A DNA stretch of 37,336 nucleotides from positions 1 through 37,336 of the forward strand of contig NWUY0304775294.1 in NCBI GenBank assembly GCA_004151065.3. The letters run 5' to 3'. A model generated the notes under the pieces. The model was not told the origin of the DNA, searched no databases, and worked only from the letters and a program-made list of their open reading frames with translations. Shown piece after piece: positions 11,434 to 23,280 of the stretch; the stretch's first letter is position 1; every line of letters begins with the position of its first letter. Both the position numbers and the translations under genes were made by a program. This DNA comes from Larix sibirica (Eukaryota > Streptophyta > Pinopsida > Pinales > Pinaceae).

Positions 11434-12055
11434 TATTTTTATATAAGAGATATAGCAAACTCCCAACTATTTTAGTTGTAGGAGAGAGTGATAACTCCCA
11501 AGTATTACATAGCTGTGAGATCTAAGTCGATGTAGTCATTGCCTTGAGTGTCATGGTCAACGTAAGAAGAGGTATACTACGCAAATGAGGAAGGGAATAG
11601 ATAGGGGATACCTTAAGTGGGGTACTACCGAAGGGGCCATTAGGTCTATACAAAAATAGTTGTAAAATATTAAACTCTTTCAATTATAGAAGAGAAAGTG
11701 AACTATCAGGTATATGTTTGTAGATATCAGATGTAGCTAAGTAAGTGACTCTGATGACTAGGTTCTTTTTATGGGGAGAAGAGTGTGAGCTCCTAGTAAA
11801 GTGTGTGTAACCTAGTAGAAAGCTCTTTTTATTCTATAAATGGTAAACTCTTGTGTAAGTGTAGAGTGTAGCTAGGTGAATGATGGTTAAAAGGCTCTTT
11901 TTATGCAAAACAGAGCGTGAACTCCTACATGTAGTATAGTAGCTAATGCATGTGAAGAAAGTGAAACCAAGAAAAGAGACTAAGTGATACCCTTCATCAA
12001 GGGGCCACTTAATCTATACATAGTTTTCAATCAAATAGGAATGCAAAGTTAGTAG
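11434..12055 (+). repeat. Degenerate tandem repeat, CTCTTTTTAT...GAGTGTGAACTCC
   Basis: Units begin with a CTCTTTTTAT-like word and run into GAGTGTGAGCTCCTA or GAGCGTGAACTCCTAC and then GTAGCTA-like words. Starts lie near 11434, 11671, 11764, 11823 and 11894, spaced about 55-90 bases in the tight part. A larger duplication flanks them: GATACC followed by AAGGGGCCA and CTATACA occurs near 11609-11650 and again near 11979-12022, about 370 bases apart. Confidence 0.6.
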
Positions 12056-12155
12056 GTAGGCCTATAGTGAAGATTGTGTAGGGGGTCCTAGGGGCATATT
12101 CACAATATGTAGGATGTGGATGCAATTGTCTAAATGTACTAAATGTATGATGCAA

Positions 12156-12179
12156 AGGTATAAGTGGATATTCTGTAAT
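12156..12179 (+). repeat. 24-bp direct repeat, copy 1 (copy 2 at 13229-13252)
   Basis: The 24 bases starting AGGTATAAGTGG and ending TTCTGTAAT are identical to 13229-13252, 1,073 bases downstream. The second copy falls in the C-terminal part of the antisense integrase relic. Confidence 0.75.
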
Positions 12180-13109
12180 ATACACTTATATACGAAGCAA
12201 AAGCAAAATTGATGAGAAGTAACATAAAAACTTGGGATACACGTAGCAATATAAGTAGAAGCTAGTGTGCAGAAGAAAAAGCCGTAATTAGTAGAGTGTA
12301 AATTATAAGGATCTCCATTTCAACCTCACATGACTAAAAGGAAACACTTTACCCTACTCAATAGTGCAGTGTAACCAACATAAAGACCAATAATAGATAC
12401 CTATGGGATTGGTAGAAAGATAGGTAGATGAACATGTAATCTTTTTGATACTTTGAGAGTCTGGTTTAATACATATATATATATATAAGTGGGCTAGAAT
12501 TGTACAGTCATCTTAGAACCAACTCATGCTATTTAAGTGGAACACAGTAAGGTGGAAACATAATACAATGGATGGGCAGATGAGTATAAATCTCTATTAG
12601 GATAATTTCTTGTGGCTCATCATATGCCTAGAGGATATACAAGTAGCTCTTGGGATTTTATGATTGAGTCGAGTCTTTTGACACCCCGAGACATAATGAT
12701 TATTAATAGCATAGATCCATGTGTAAACCAGGACTAAGCTTTGTCCCATGAGTACACAAAATTATGAGAGTGCCTACCCTAGTTTTTATGGGCTTTATGG
12801 GTCTCCTCTCTATCTATATATAGCCCAATTGATGCTTACACACTTAATGCTAATATATGATCATATACAGAGGGAAATATTATACTAATCCAAGACCATA
12901 AGTAGTGTTACATGTCATGGTGGATGGTAATAAAGTGAGTTGATGTGGATAAGTAAAACAATAGAGTGGAATGGAGTGGAAACATGTGAACACAAATATA
13001 GTGAGTATGTGATGGCATGAGCAGACTCCAAAAAGACCTTTTTACTCATGACTTAAATGAGGTAAACTCAAATGATGATAGTGAAAGGACCAAGGAATAC
13101 CCAATCTTT

Positions 13110-13954
13110 AGTAGGAGACTTAAGCTTGGTACTTATAAAAAGGCAAGCCATTAACTATATATTGTTAAGGCTTGCCTTCTATCACTATAAGGCTGAAGCC
13201 TCCTAAACCAAAAGAAATAGAATAACATAGGTATAAGTGGATATTCTGTAATCTCCACGGGCCCAACCAATTAGGCTCAAATTTGCCCTGATTCATGGTG
13301 ACTTTCAAGTTCTTACATAAAACCGTATATCCCTTGTAAAGGTTTAAGCCAACACCTTCTTTTTACACACCCTAACTACGTACCTATGGTACTACTGCAT
13401 GTGCTTCAATGCTTGAGATGCCTTTCATCTAGGCTCTATAACTCTACCATACGTGTGGTGACAAGCTCTTCATCAGGTATAGCATCATGTAGTGCAATGC
13501 TAAGTGATGGGACTAAGACCTCTTAGGGCAACATAACTTTAGCTCTATATACCAATGAGTAGGTCGTCGTGGAGATATGTAATTTCCACTGAGTGGGACC
13601 TTTTATAATAATAATGAAAGTGTGGTAAGCCCATAGTGTAGGATATAGCTTGGTGTGCTAATGGTCACCTGAAGCATTAACAGTGTGTTTCAGGATGGCC
13701 AGTAATTGAATATTTATGGCTTCAACCTACCCATTCTCTGTATATAGTAGGGCGTGGAAAACTTATGTTTTCTTTTATACTTAGCTAGGAGTCTTTTTAT
13801 TTATGTAGATATGAACTAGCTTCCATTGTAAGCCACTAAGGTATGATGGACTATCAAATGATAGATAATCTGGTTTCTAATGAATTTCGCAATCACATGT
13901 CCTATGATACAACTAAGGGGCATGGCCTTTACCCATTTGGTTCAATAGTTAGTC

Positions 13955-13988
<34 letters not shown>

Positions 13989-14060
13989 TGTGGCCATTAT
14001 AAAGGTTGCATGTATAGCTCTGATAAGGCCTAAACCCCATAGTAATAATGGTAAAGGGGC
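13110..14060 (-). pseudogene. Ty3/gypsy integrase relic (antisense)
   Basis: Read on the - strand from about 14010 downward: TKWVKAMPL (start of the catalytic core, just after the first catalytic Asp site, here TNY), FIRNQIIYH, VEAINIQLLAILKHTVNA, HTKLYPTLWAYHTF, TTTYSLVYRAKVMLP, PSLSIALHDAIPDEELV and GQIKFEP/NWLGPW-like wording of the C-terminal domain, ending with a VIEGKP...VNGLPFYKY tail near 13110. Several frameshifts and stops and loss of catalytic Asp positions show it is dead. A (ATG)10 repeat sits just upstream of TNY in the same frame. It belongs to one element with the RNase H and RT pieces at 14640-15665. Confidence 0.85.
13955..13984 (+). repeat. (ATG)10 microsatellite inside the integrase relic
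   Basis: Ten uninterrupted ATG triplets (CAT on the other strand). In the antisense integrase frame they read as a run of Ile immediately before TNY and TKW, where intact integrases have a short hydrophobic strand. The repeat therefore probably expanded from ATC/ATT Ile codons in the relic. The + frame 13843-14070, which reads it as poly-Asp, has no other support. Confidence 0.85.
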
Positions 14061-14639
14061 TTTTATTTAGATTAAGTAACAGGATTATATATGGTACAAA
14101 CTCATATAATGCTAGTAGACTTTGCATTTGTTAACATATCTTTCTACATTTTTTTGTATTTGTGGCTAGTAGTAGCCCATGTACAAGATCTTAGTTAAGG
14201 TGGCATGTGACCATAATGTCTACTATGTGCTTCTTGCAAGATAGAGTAAACCTTGGGATAGTTTATGTTGCGAAAAAGGACACTATTCAAGCTTTTTCTT
14301 TTTATTAACAAATGCTAGCTAGCAAAATAGATTAGCTACATTGTTATTATTAATGATCTCTAAGCCTGCGAGATGAGGATGGGAGCTCATCTCCAACAAG
14401 AGCAGCCGCAATGTTACGATACCAATAAGGAGGCAGTTTTGTCTCTCAGTATGAATAAGATGTAGGTGAATAAAGATCGTGGTGATCTAGATCATAAGAA
14501 GGTACCTCTATAATGGCTAAAACTGTGTGTGAACAGGTTTAAGAGGTTTAGAGATACTCTTAGGGTACTAGGTTACTTCCCTCAAAAGATGATCGTTAGG
14601 GACGTGGGGGAATATCACTTAAGGCTATAGATGAAACTA

Positions 14640-15015
14640 GGAAGTTGACTTGGAAGTTCTTTTCATGCAGGACATAACTAACATGGAAGGTCTTAAAGTA
14701 TCATAGAAAACAGGTTTCAATCTAATAATACTCAGTAAAAGTAGGATAACACACTCTAAACTTTCCTTGGATCTGGTTGATAACAAGCTAGGAGATACCA
14801 AATGCCTAAAAAAGGTTTATACGAAGTTTAAGGCTATACAAGCTGAGGATAAGGGCTTCATACTCAATGATGTTATTGGTATAGGTAAAGTCTAGCCTAT
14901 AAGTTAAATAGAGGGGAGCTTGCTCCTCAGGAGGAATAAAGTAGATGCTAGTACCAACCCCTAATTTTGTCCCGGTGTCATAAAAGTACAGAGTCTAGGT
15001 GTCAAGTTTCACAAT
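14640..15015 (-). pseudogene. Additional (Tat-type) RNase H relic, antisense
   Basis: On the - strand, downstream of the ordinary RNase H and upstream of the integrase, the translation gives GVGTSIYFIPPEEQAPLY, then RLDFTYTNNIIEYEALI (the TNN.xEYEAL motif of plant retroelement RNase H near 14840-14900), then a degraded tail. This is the position expected for the extra RNase H of Tat/Ogre-type Ty3/gypsy elements. Frameshifts are present. Only one catalytic Glu context (EYEAL) is clearly readable. Confidence 0.8.
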
Positions 15016-15665
15016 GAAAGAAGGCTCAGTGAGAGGTTCCTTACAGGCTAAGGGTTATATAGGCTAGGTGTAATAACTTTGTGAGCACTTAGGAAGGAAT
15101 CAACGAGTTTATAAGGTATGACTTGGCCCTTTAGAGACTTATAGGCAATCAAATGCATGTCGAACTCCTAAAATAACAGAATCCACTTCGTAACATGACC
15201 AGACAAAGCAGGCTTGGAAGTAAAGTATTATAAGGGGTATAATATTATGGGTTTATTAGCTAAACAGATAGTGTAAGAGTATCTGTGTGGCAAACATAAT
15301 AGTAAGGCATAGCTTTTCTATAAGTATATAACAGGTATTTTCATTAGCCAGGGTCCTACTGATGTTATGTAATAAATAGCACATGCTCTCTGATCATCAT
15401 TCTTCTGCATAAAGACAATGGATATGGCTTATTAAAGGCAGACATATAACAGGAAGAGATGATCCAATTTAGAAGAAATAAACATAGGAGGTAAAAGGAG
15501 CATGCTCTTAAGTTGCTTAAAGCCCTTTTTACACTCCTCATCCCCCCAAAAGGGTGTACCTTTGTAAGTTAGAGGATGATAAACTTTTACAAAGCCATCT
15601 ACGAAGTGTCAAATAACATCAATGTGACGACCTAATGGCTTTTATGTTGTGAGGTTTAGGCATTT
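15016..15665 (-). pseudogene. Ty3/gypsy RT C-terminus and RNase H relic (antisense)
   Basis: Read from 15665 downward on the - strand: LKMPKPHNIKAIRS (the RT/RNase H connection, usually PxPxNIKxLRS), GTPFWGDEECKKGFKQLKS, LLPPMF, a degenerate LYV...A...QKNDDQRACAIYY segment, LANKPIILYPL, SKPALSGHVTKWILL, EFDMHLIAYKSLKGQ. These match the order of the RT end and RNase H in plant Ty3/gypsy elements. Stops and frameshifts are frequent. The RT core that should precede it (above 15665) is absent, so this copy is 5'-truncated. The - frame 15665-15916 is not part of it. Confidence 0.87.
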
Positions 15666-15712
15666 TAAGGATGTAAGGGTGCATCGTATTCAGCAATTTC
15701 GTGTTTGTCTAA

Positions 15713-15742
15713 CCTTGCCCTCCCTTTGGTCAAGCAAGCCTT
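15713..15742 (-). repeat. 30-bp repeat with AAGG ends, solo copy
   Basis: On the + strand it starts CCTTGCCCTCCC and ends CAAGCAAGCCTT, so the - strand starts and ends with AAGG. The central word is TTTGGTCAAGC. It is identical to the units at 18007-18072. Terminal AAGG direct repeats on an element of about 30-36 bp recall the Bpu elements described in Cycas mitochondria (from memory). The Bpu10I site said to define those is not present here, so this would be a relative or an independent family. Confidence 0.75.
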
Positions 15743-16299
15743 TCGTAAAATAAACATTTTTTGAGGGGCGGAGATCGCGGTGTACCTTTTATGGGGTGCA
15801 ACTAGTTTGTTGCTAGAAAGCATGCCATGTGTCCGTATAGCGTGAAGTACGAGTCCGTCGCAGTAAGTAAAAATATGTATAAATCTTTTTATACGATGCA
15901 ATCTCGACAATTTCATGATGTATTTAATGATCCAACCTAGCTAATGAATAGATAAAACCAATGATGCTTATTAATGAACCTTATGTTTATAATTCAGATC
16001 AAACCCAATCCTAGTAAGTAATTTCATAATTGAAACCATTTTTATGAATTCAACAATTAGCAATTAAAACTACTACTTTTGCTATCTTTAACAGCTTGGC
16101 CGGGGGATATTACAAACCCCCACAAAACCACCCTTCCTCTATCTTTTCTATCAAAGTTTTTATCTGCTTTCTCTTGCTTTGTTGTCTTTGCTTCTGGTGT
16201 TGGTGGATGGTTCCAAGAACAAAAGGTCCTTTGACAGCAGGTACTCACTTTCCTCCAAGAGGCAAGGGGCAGTAAATTAATAAGTTGGACCAGTAGAAT
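15743..16299. other. Non-genic stretch
   Basis: No gene recognised. The - frame 16057-16314 has no identifiable domain. Confidence 0.5.
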
Positions 16300-17300
16300 A
16301 AGCCTACAAAGCACACGAGGCCCTTGATTCAGGTGATTCAGTAGTTGATTCAGTTGGTTGATTCGGACCTTCGTAAGATAGATTATGAGCTTAGGAATTG
16401 AGACCCAGCACTAGTAGCAGTAGTTTAACCAGTTTACTAAGCAGTCGATTATGCAGATGTTTACCGAGTGAAAGGAACACCCCTATTAGTTGACCAAGTG
16501 AAAATACATAACCACGGACAGCAGGAGGACTAGTTCCAGTTATAGATCGAAATAAATAGCCCATAGCATATCCATACGCAGGGACAGATACAGATGATCC
16601 AACTACAGATTTATACCTAGACCCATATCCAGATCGAAACCGAGATCCGGTGACCCATCACTATTAGTAGCGAGCACCCCAAACAGTGGGATGATTACAT
16701 GTTACCCGTACATAGTAGGTCCATAGGTATAGAAAGCTATTCCACGCCATCCTTATAAGCACCCTAGGGATTGGTAGCATACCCCAGGAACACCCAGACG
16801 TTTATATTATGACCCGAACCCGAGGGGCATTCCTGGCATACCCGTGGTTAGTAGCATACCCTGACCTTCCCTTAGTTCAATATCCATATGACCTTCATGA
16901 TCGTTATGCAGTCCTTAGTTATCGTGCTCCAGTTTATGCTGTTCCAGATCGATACCCATAGCCGAAAGTAGCAGGAGATCCAGTTGGCTCAGTAGTTTAC
17001 AGTAGATTCAGTAGTTCCAGCTCCTTATAATGTTCGTAGTCCAGTTCCGCATGATCCATACCCCAGAAAACATACAGATTAAGCATTTCATATAGCACTA
17101 AGAACAGATCCATTACCCCAAGCAGTAGTCTCATTAGTAGATACAAATCCATATGCGGATGTTTCAGATAAATACCCAGGAACATAGAGAAAGAAATAGA
17201 GCTATCTAACCAAGTTGGACACTAGTATAGATTCATATGTTCGTGGTCGAGGTAGGAGTTCTTACCTTCATGCCCGAGATCGGGGTAGAGAGCCAGATTA
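16300..17300. repeat. Low-complexity, coding-like relic (Gly/Ser/Tyr or Pro/Asp/Tyr)
   Basis: Words such as GATTCAGTAG, CCAGATCGA, CCATATGC and GATCCAGTT recur irregularly with a three-base rhythm. Read on the + strand, patches give PYAGTDTDDPTTDLYLDPYP and QYPYDLHDRYAVLSYRAPVY. Read on the - strand, patches give RFRSGYGSRYKSVVGSSVSV. Either could be a decayed low-complexity protein segment. Stops interrupt every frame, so strand and identity stay undecided. Similar composition occurs at 28970-30250 and 31610-31960. Confidence 0.45.
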
Positions 17301-17945
17301 AAGACTTACCTGCTTTCCTAAATTAAGGGTTCACCTGCAGAAGTAGAAAGAGCCCCACAGAAGTAGGGACAGTAAAAGCAAAGGGAGCTAGAGAAGCAAG
17401 GTTAGTTTCTCCTGTAAATGAAAAGGTAAAGGTGCAAGGACCAATAGGAACTGAGACAGAGGCGGTAAGGGCATCATAGGACAGCAGGGAACACCGTCAG
17501 CGATATCTTTTTTTATCCAGCAACACAAGCATTAGGGCTCAGCGAAACAAGCTCATGTTTTCAGGGACGGGTCGAAGCAACAAAGCTCATTTACGGGCCC
17601 CTTTTTAGTAGCATTTATAGATACGAGATTTGTTAGGAAAATTAGCAACTTTACGCCCCGAACCTGTACCTTATAGATTCCTTAGTCAAATGTTGGACCC
17701 TCAACCTCAATTATCAACCTTAGCCGGGCTTTTGCTTAGGGAAATTCATACTTTTCCTCTACCTAGAGCTACTGAATGATATATCCACGTAAAATAAAGA
17801 GGAGATAAACAACCATTTATGTCTATCGGGATATCATTGTTGCTATTGAGTTCTATTGAGGAGATAAATTGATTTCTAAAGTAACCACTTAGTCATGAAG
17901 AAACCGGCTAAAATGGAATATTTTACCTATAAATCTTTATATTAT
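17301..17945. other. Non-genic stretch
   Basis: Nothing recognised on either strand. The open frame starting at 17895 (+) only reads through the following tandem repeat. Confidence 0.5.
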
Positions 17946-18072
17946 CCTTGCCCTCCCTTGCCCTCCCTTCGGTCAAGCAAGTATACCTTTGGTCAAGCAA
18001 GCCTTTCCTTGCCCTCCCTTTGGTCAAGCAAGCCTTTCCTTGCCCTCCCTTTGGTCAAGCAAGCCTTTCCTT
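17946..18072 (-). repeat. Tandem and nested copies of the AAGG-ended repeat
   Basis: Two perfect 31-base units start at 18007 and 18038 (CCTTGCCCTCCC...CAAGCAAGCCTT plus T), with a further CCTT at 18069. Upstream, 17946-18006 holds broken copies: CCTTGCCCTCC is duplicated, and a second partial unit starts within the first after CAAGCAAGTATA. This is the pattern expected if the element inserted into or duplicated within itself at CCTT/AAGG sites. Confidence 0.85.
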
Positions 18073-18099
18073 ACAATAGGTAAAAGTACCTAAATGACC

Positions 18100-21000
18100 A
18101 AAAAGCTATATAAAAAACCCAGCTTTTATAACTCTTAGGGGCCTTTAATAAGCAAAAACTATTACTTTCATGCACAATTTCTTTTAAATACATAGTGTAA
18201 GTGAAAGTATGTAATAGCTATAGAACATGCTTACTTAATAGGGAATCACAGTAATACTTACACTAATCAGAGCTGTACCTATTGATTACTGATTAGCTAA
18301 AGCTGGAATGGTCTCTGTAACTATAAGAGTATAAGCATCACTAGTGAATCTTACTATTTATTTTACTAGTAAAAAGCATAGTATAGTTTGGGCGATGATT
18401 GATTACAGTTATACAATGGGATAAGCTTTTTTCTGTATTCAATTAACATGAGTTACCTGCTAAGTAAAGCTGACTATGATAACCATTGCTTTAATATTAA
18501 CTAGGTTAAGGGTTATGTAGAGTGAATACTAGGTATAGTAATATCGATACAAGAACTTTACACACTATACTATCTACTATGTTTCCCTATTAAATAAAGC
18601 TAGATATAACTAAGAGCTTGTACAGGTGTAATTGGCTAAGTACTGGTATAAGTTAACGGTCATTGTAAGTACTCTTTTCATAAGTGTAATCACGTAATCA
18701 ATGAACACTATGTAATTATTAGTACAAGTACCATGAGGCTCATGTTTACCCTATACTATTAGCATATACAGTGGAATCATAACCAATGAGTACTAGTTAT
18801 ACATGATATGCAAACTTACTAGTCTTAACTATAGAATCACGATTATAATCATACTTGCTTAGATCAATGGTAATAATAGGATGGGATTTATGAGCTTAAA
18901 CAAGGAGCTAAGTGTATAGAGTAATACAGCATACCTAGTACTTATGCAAATACTGTAAGCTCCATGATTAACACTAGTCTGATGATTACGGGAATTACGA
19001 TACCAAGCTGGTGTTATAGAACATTATAACTAAACATGATAGTAATGGTAATAGTATATACCAGTTATGCTATGATCAAGCAGCTTACATTATGTATTCA
19101 ATCTGTAACAAGGTAAGATAGTGTAATAACATGGTTATATTTAATATAAGTGCACTGTTCTCTATGTTACTACCTGTTTATAGAAGTAATACGATGAAAG
19201 AGGTGATTACTTCACACAATAGTGCTTACATAATAGTGATTACCTGTATTCACTATGTACTAAGTTATTATGGATAGATCATACTAGTTGGCTTATAAGT
19301 ATAACATAAGCTATAAGGATACTATACATTAATAGTAAGGTAATCCCATTGTTAGCTATCAATCTCAACAAGTAGATGTACTCATACTTTCACTCTTACT
19401 CTGGACTTGAAGGGGCATGTTGGAGTCTATCAAATCTATACGGTATCTGCATATAGAGTAGAATGATTACCATAAGTAAGTAGAAAGGCTGCATTGTGCT
19501 TTATTCTTATAGTATCACCTGGATCAGGTTTTATTTCACCTCTATGAGCTAACTCTATATAGTTTAACTACAAAAGTACTGTGTTAGTTATGTAAACATG
19601 ATACCTGTGAAGACACCTAAGCTGAACTAATACACATAATTAGGGTAAGTACGATCTATGAGTGCAATGGGTTTCAGAGCTTATAATAAGGAGAACTAGA
19701 GACGTGTTATAACATATGAGTAATATCGAGTTTGGTATGTATAAGTAATCACATGCTAGTTCTGGGTCTATAATAGTCAATATGTGTTCTATTGAATACA
19801 CCCTACATTAACCTACCTGTTTATCTGTAATCAATCCTTGTTCAATCTATTATGGGAGTAAAGCACGTATTAGTTACAATTATAAGCAGATAACTACAAC
19901 AAAGATTACAGATGATGTAAGGGTTTGAATAGGCTAAAGTAAGCACCACTCTTTCATTACTATGATCGGCTTTCATAGGAACTCAGCTTTATACATATTT
20001 GACTCTATGCAGCACTGTTTTAGTATGGAAAGGTTCTGGTAATTACATAAGTAACGCATACTCATAATCTGTACATAGTATTACTAAGCTTATAAAACCT
20101 CTTGTATTATGGAAACACCTTAGTTATTGCACTTGATAAAGGTATTAACTAGGAACCAATCATAACCTAGTAATCAAACCTAGCTGTATTCACACTAGTA
20201 ACTTATGTTGAACGTTACATAAGCAGATCATAACAAGGAATCGTAACCATAAGTATTAGACCTAATTAGTACTATCAACTATAACTCATATCTAGCTATA
20301 GGTTTGGTCTCAAGCTTACACGTGTAACTATTATGCATAATATGGCTCTGTTCACATAAGCACATTGAATACGTCTAAGCTCATGATAAGCTCGTATCTA
20401 ACTAGTAATGAAAAAAGTAATATGTTTATTTACCTAATCATAAACACACTGATTACTAGTAAATACAACACTAATAACTATAGATAAGTAAGCCAATGTA
20501 AAAGCTTAAGATGAAGTAAGCACCATTATACTGATATGCACTAGTCTAAGCTCTTGGAACCATGAAACAAGATAAGCTGACACTTAAACAGTAATGGTTA
20601 ACATGGTGAGGAAAGCACTTATACTGTAATATAAGCTATGTGTGATATTACTATCTTCTCCATTGATTATGTTGAATCCTATCTCTGTAATGTAATGACT
20701 ACTAATATAGAGTTACTTATATGGATTACTGTTATTGACATAGTGTAATATGAGCAATAGAGTTAACATAATGCTTACTACTAAAGTTACAATACGGTCA
20801 TTAAGCTCATACAAAGCACTGTGATTCATTACTATGAGCTAAGTTAAGCAGAGATACGTTTCTATAATATAAGCTAAGCTTAGTGTAACAAGTGAGTTCA
20901 TAGTAATATATAAGCACCAGAATAGTGATGTTATACATGGTGTTGTAATTTACATAACCCATATGGAATGGTGATAAGTGTACTATCTCCCTTGATTTGA

Positions 21001-23280
21001 TCACATAGAAGGAGCATAGTGTTTAGTGTAATGGTTCAGACGCATATAACTGGGATTGTATAACAAAGCTTATATTAGTAATAAAAGAGAAAGCTCAATA
21101 CCATGCTTGTAACTAAGCTCTAACCAGTCTCATTAGCTCTATCAGTGCCACTAATAAATGCAGTAGATATAATTCCATGTGTTTTATCAGGTAACATATG
21201 GGCTAGTATCACATCTTCTATCCTTATATATGGTAAAGCTAGTATCATTTATAATATAGTGTAAGTATTAGCATAATAAGAGTAATAAAAGTCTATTGAA
21301 TAAGCCGTAATAGTAGTGCGATTAAGCTTATCTTATATACTATACTATGTAAGCTTACTATGAACTATTGACAAGCTAATATGGTATGATCACAGTAATT
21401 TACCCGTTTATCGAGCTTATACTAATGGTATTATAACAGCTTACGTCATTGTTCAATAAGGTTTGGTATTGACTCGTTAGCTTACAGCTTATATAGGTAA
21501 CATAAGTAATAAGAGCTAGTTAAACATTACAATGGGCTTTAATCACTCATCACATCCCAGCTTTGTCCTTATCTTATACTGGTATCATATGCAATATGAG
21601 GAGCTAATCTGAGCTTTACCTTTATTGATACATGGTTATCATGCTTAGTTTTAACTCCATGATTACTGGGGCTCTGCTGAATGGTTTATATGGGATTACT
21701 ATGTAGAAGCTAATCAATGGTTAGAGCGCATTAAAGCTGAACACTTTCTCTTAGTTAAATAAGGTAAACAAGTACCAGTATTGATTCCATATCACATATT
21801 AACCTATGAATCCCAGTAGTATTTATCATATTACTAGTCTCTGCATGTATGATCTAGCTCACTCGTATTCCAGTTACTGCTCTGTTATCTAGTATTGATC
21901 TCCCTTATTTAAGTAATATACCTCCTAGTGGTTTTATACCAACACCATATAGGCCTTACTTCGTATCCATATGTAATATGTAAACGGCCAATCGGTATTG
22001 TATACAGACTAATTAAGGTAGAATCATAGTAAGGTAATGGCCTAAGCATGTTCATAAAGGTTATCATACCCAGCTGAGATAAGAGATGTGAATGCTAGAG
22101 ACGTTTACTAATATGAATAAGATTACCCTATGCTTATGATACAGGTTGTGCAAGAAGTATCCCTGTACTGGAATCACACTAGTTAAGCTCAATCAAGCTC
22201 TGTACGTGCTCTAATCTATTGCATTACTCTTATGGGTAAAGCTATCACTCTAGGTAATGAACCTGATTACTATGAACCCCATTGATTTACTCAACTATCT
22301 CCATGTATAGTAAGCTTTTATTAATTACTGAATATGCCGTGTTGTGCTTATGTAACCCCATTAAACCTTGAAACTGTGATAAACAAGCATGATTCCTGAG
22401 CTTATACAGATTCAGTCTACTTGATCATCGTAATGAGACTAGTCTATCATATGTAAGCACTAAGCCCATATGAGCCATAGTTATTGGTTACGTACCAAGC
22501 TGTAATTAATATAAATGGTGATTATTATGAACTAGCTTGCCACTACTTGGTCATTACTAAGCTACGAGTCTGTAGTGTTCAGCTTAGCATATCCCTTGCA
22601 TTACGTATTTTAATAATCATTACAAAGGTGATAACAAGTACTGAGATCTATAACCCTTGTTGATTAGCTAACCCATTAATTATGGAAATCATATCCAGAT
22701 CCGTAAGTTTGTCTAGTTTATATGAGTATAGTGTTTACCTAATCTACATTGTATCATATTGGTCTTTTATTACAAGTACGTTTAAGTGTTACTCTAGTGT
22801 ATACTAGAATGTCCATATTAATCATACAGGTTAAGGATAGAGTAATAGCATACAGTATTCTACCTAAGAAATAATCTTGTATTCCAATAGCTAATGTGGT
22901 CATAGGTGTAATGTAAGCTAAATACTTAGATATGCTTGTTTCTGTTCTAGTTCGATATCATTAAACACGCTCTTTCAGCTTTTATTAGTGAATAGAGTTG
23001 GATTAGCTTAAGCTGAGTAATGTATTCACCCTTATCTCTCTTCTATGATTCCCATGTATTAGTTACAAAGATAACAGTGATATGGAACTCAAAGCAGATT
23101 GGTATAAGATACTATATCGTACCTATGATACCCATCTTAAGCTTATTAACTATAACTATATCACCTTAGTTAAGCTAGTAGTAAGCTCTATTGAATCTAT
23201 AAGCTTCTTTATACCCATTTTCTCTTTTGATAGCATAGGAATTAGCTTCTTTCCCTTTAGATTCGCTTTTTCTTTTTAGG
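18100..23280. repeat. 5.2-kb AT-rich block saturated with AAGCT/AGCTT words
   Basis: By eye I count about 58 sites of AAGCT or AGCTT across the block, against about 11 expected for random sequence at roughly 35% GC. They occur in both orientations every 20-150 bases. Words such as AGTAATCA, TACTATG, TAGTGTAAT and CTAGTAA also recur on both strands. No frame longer than about 65 codons exists, and the ones present (20807-21004 -, 23082-23279 +) show no domain. The block begins right after the AAGG-ended array and ends in a T-rich run near 23260-23280. No single repeat unit could be aligned. Confidence 0.65.

Larger units (their letters stand above)
11051..13109. other. Non-genic stretch between two retroelement relics
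   Basis: The + strand is purine- and G-rich and has no recognisable gene. It holds degenerate repeats (11434-12055, listed separately), an AT-repeat near 12471-12487, and a 24-base word at 12156-12179 that recurs exactly at 13229-13252. It begins where the first element's RT homology ends and stops where the antisense integrase ends, so parts may be terminal non-coding sequence of either element. I could not define LTRs. Confidence 0.55.

Noticed and set aside
13843-14070. Open frame with a poly-Asp run on the + strand
   Set aside because: The run is a (ATG)10 microsatellite. The opposite strand carries integrase motifs on both sides of it, so the + frame is an artefact.
15665-15916. 83-residue - strand frame as the upstream part of the antisense pol
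   Set aside because: It shows none of the RT core motifs expected there and contains the 30-bp AAGG-ended repeat, so the pol relic is taken to be truncated at 15665.
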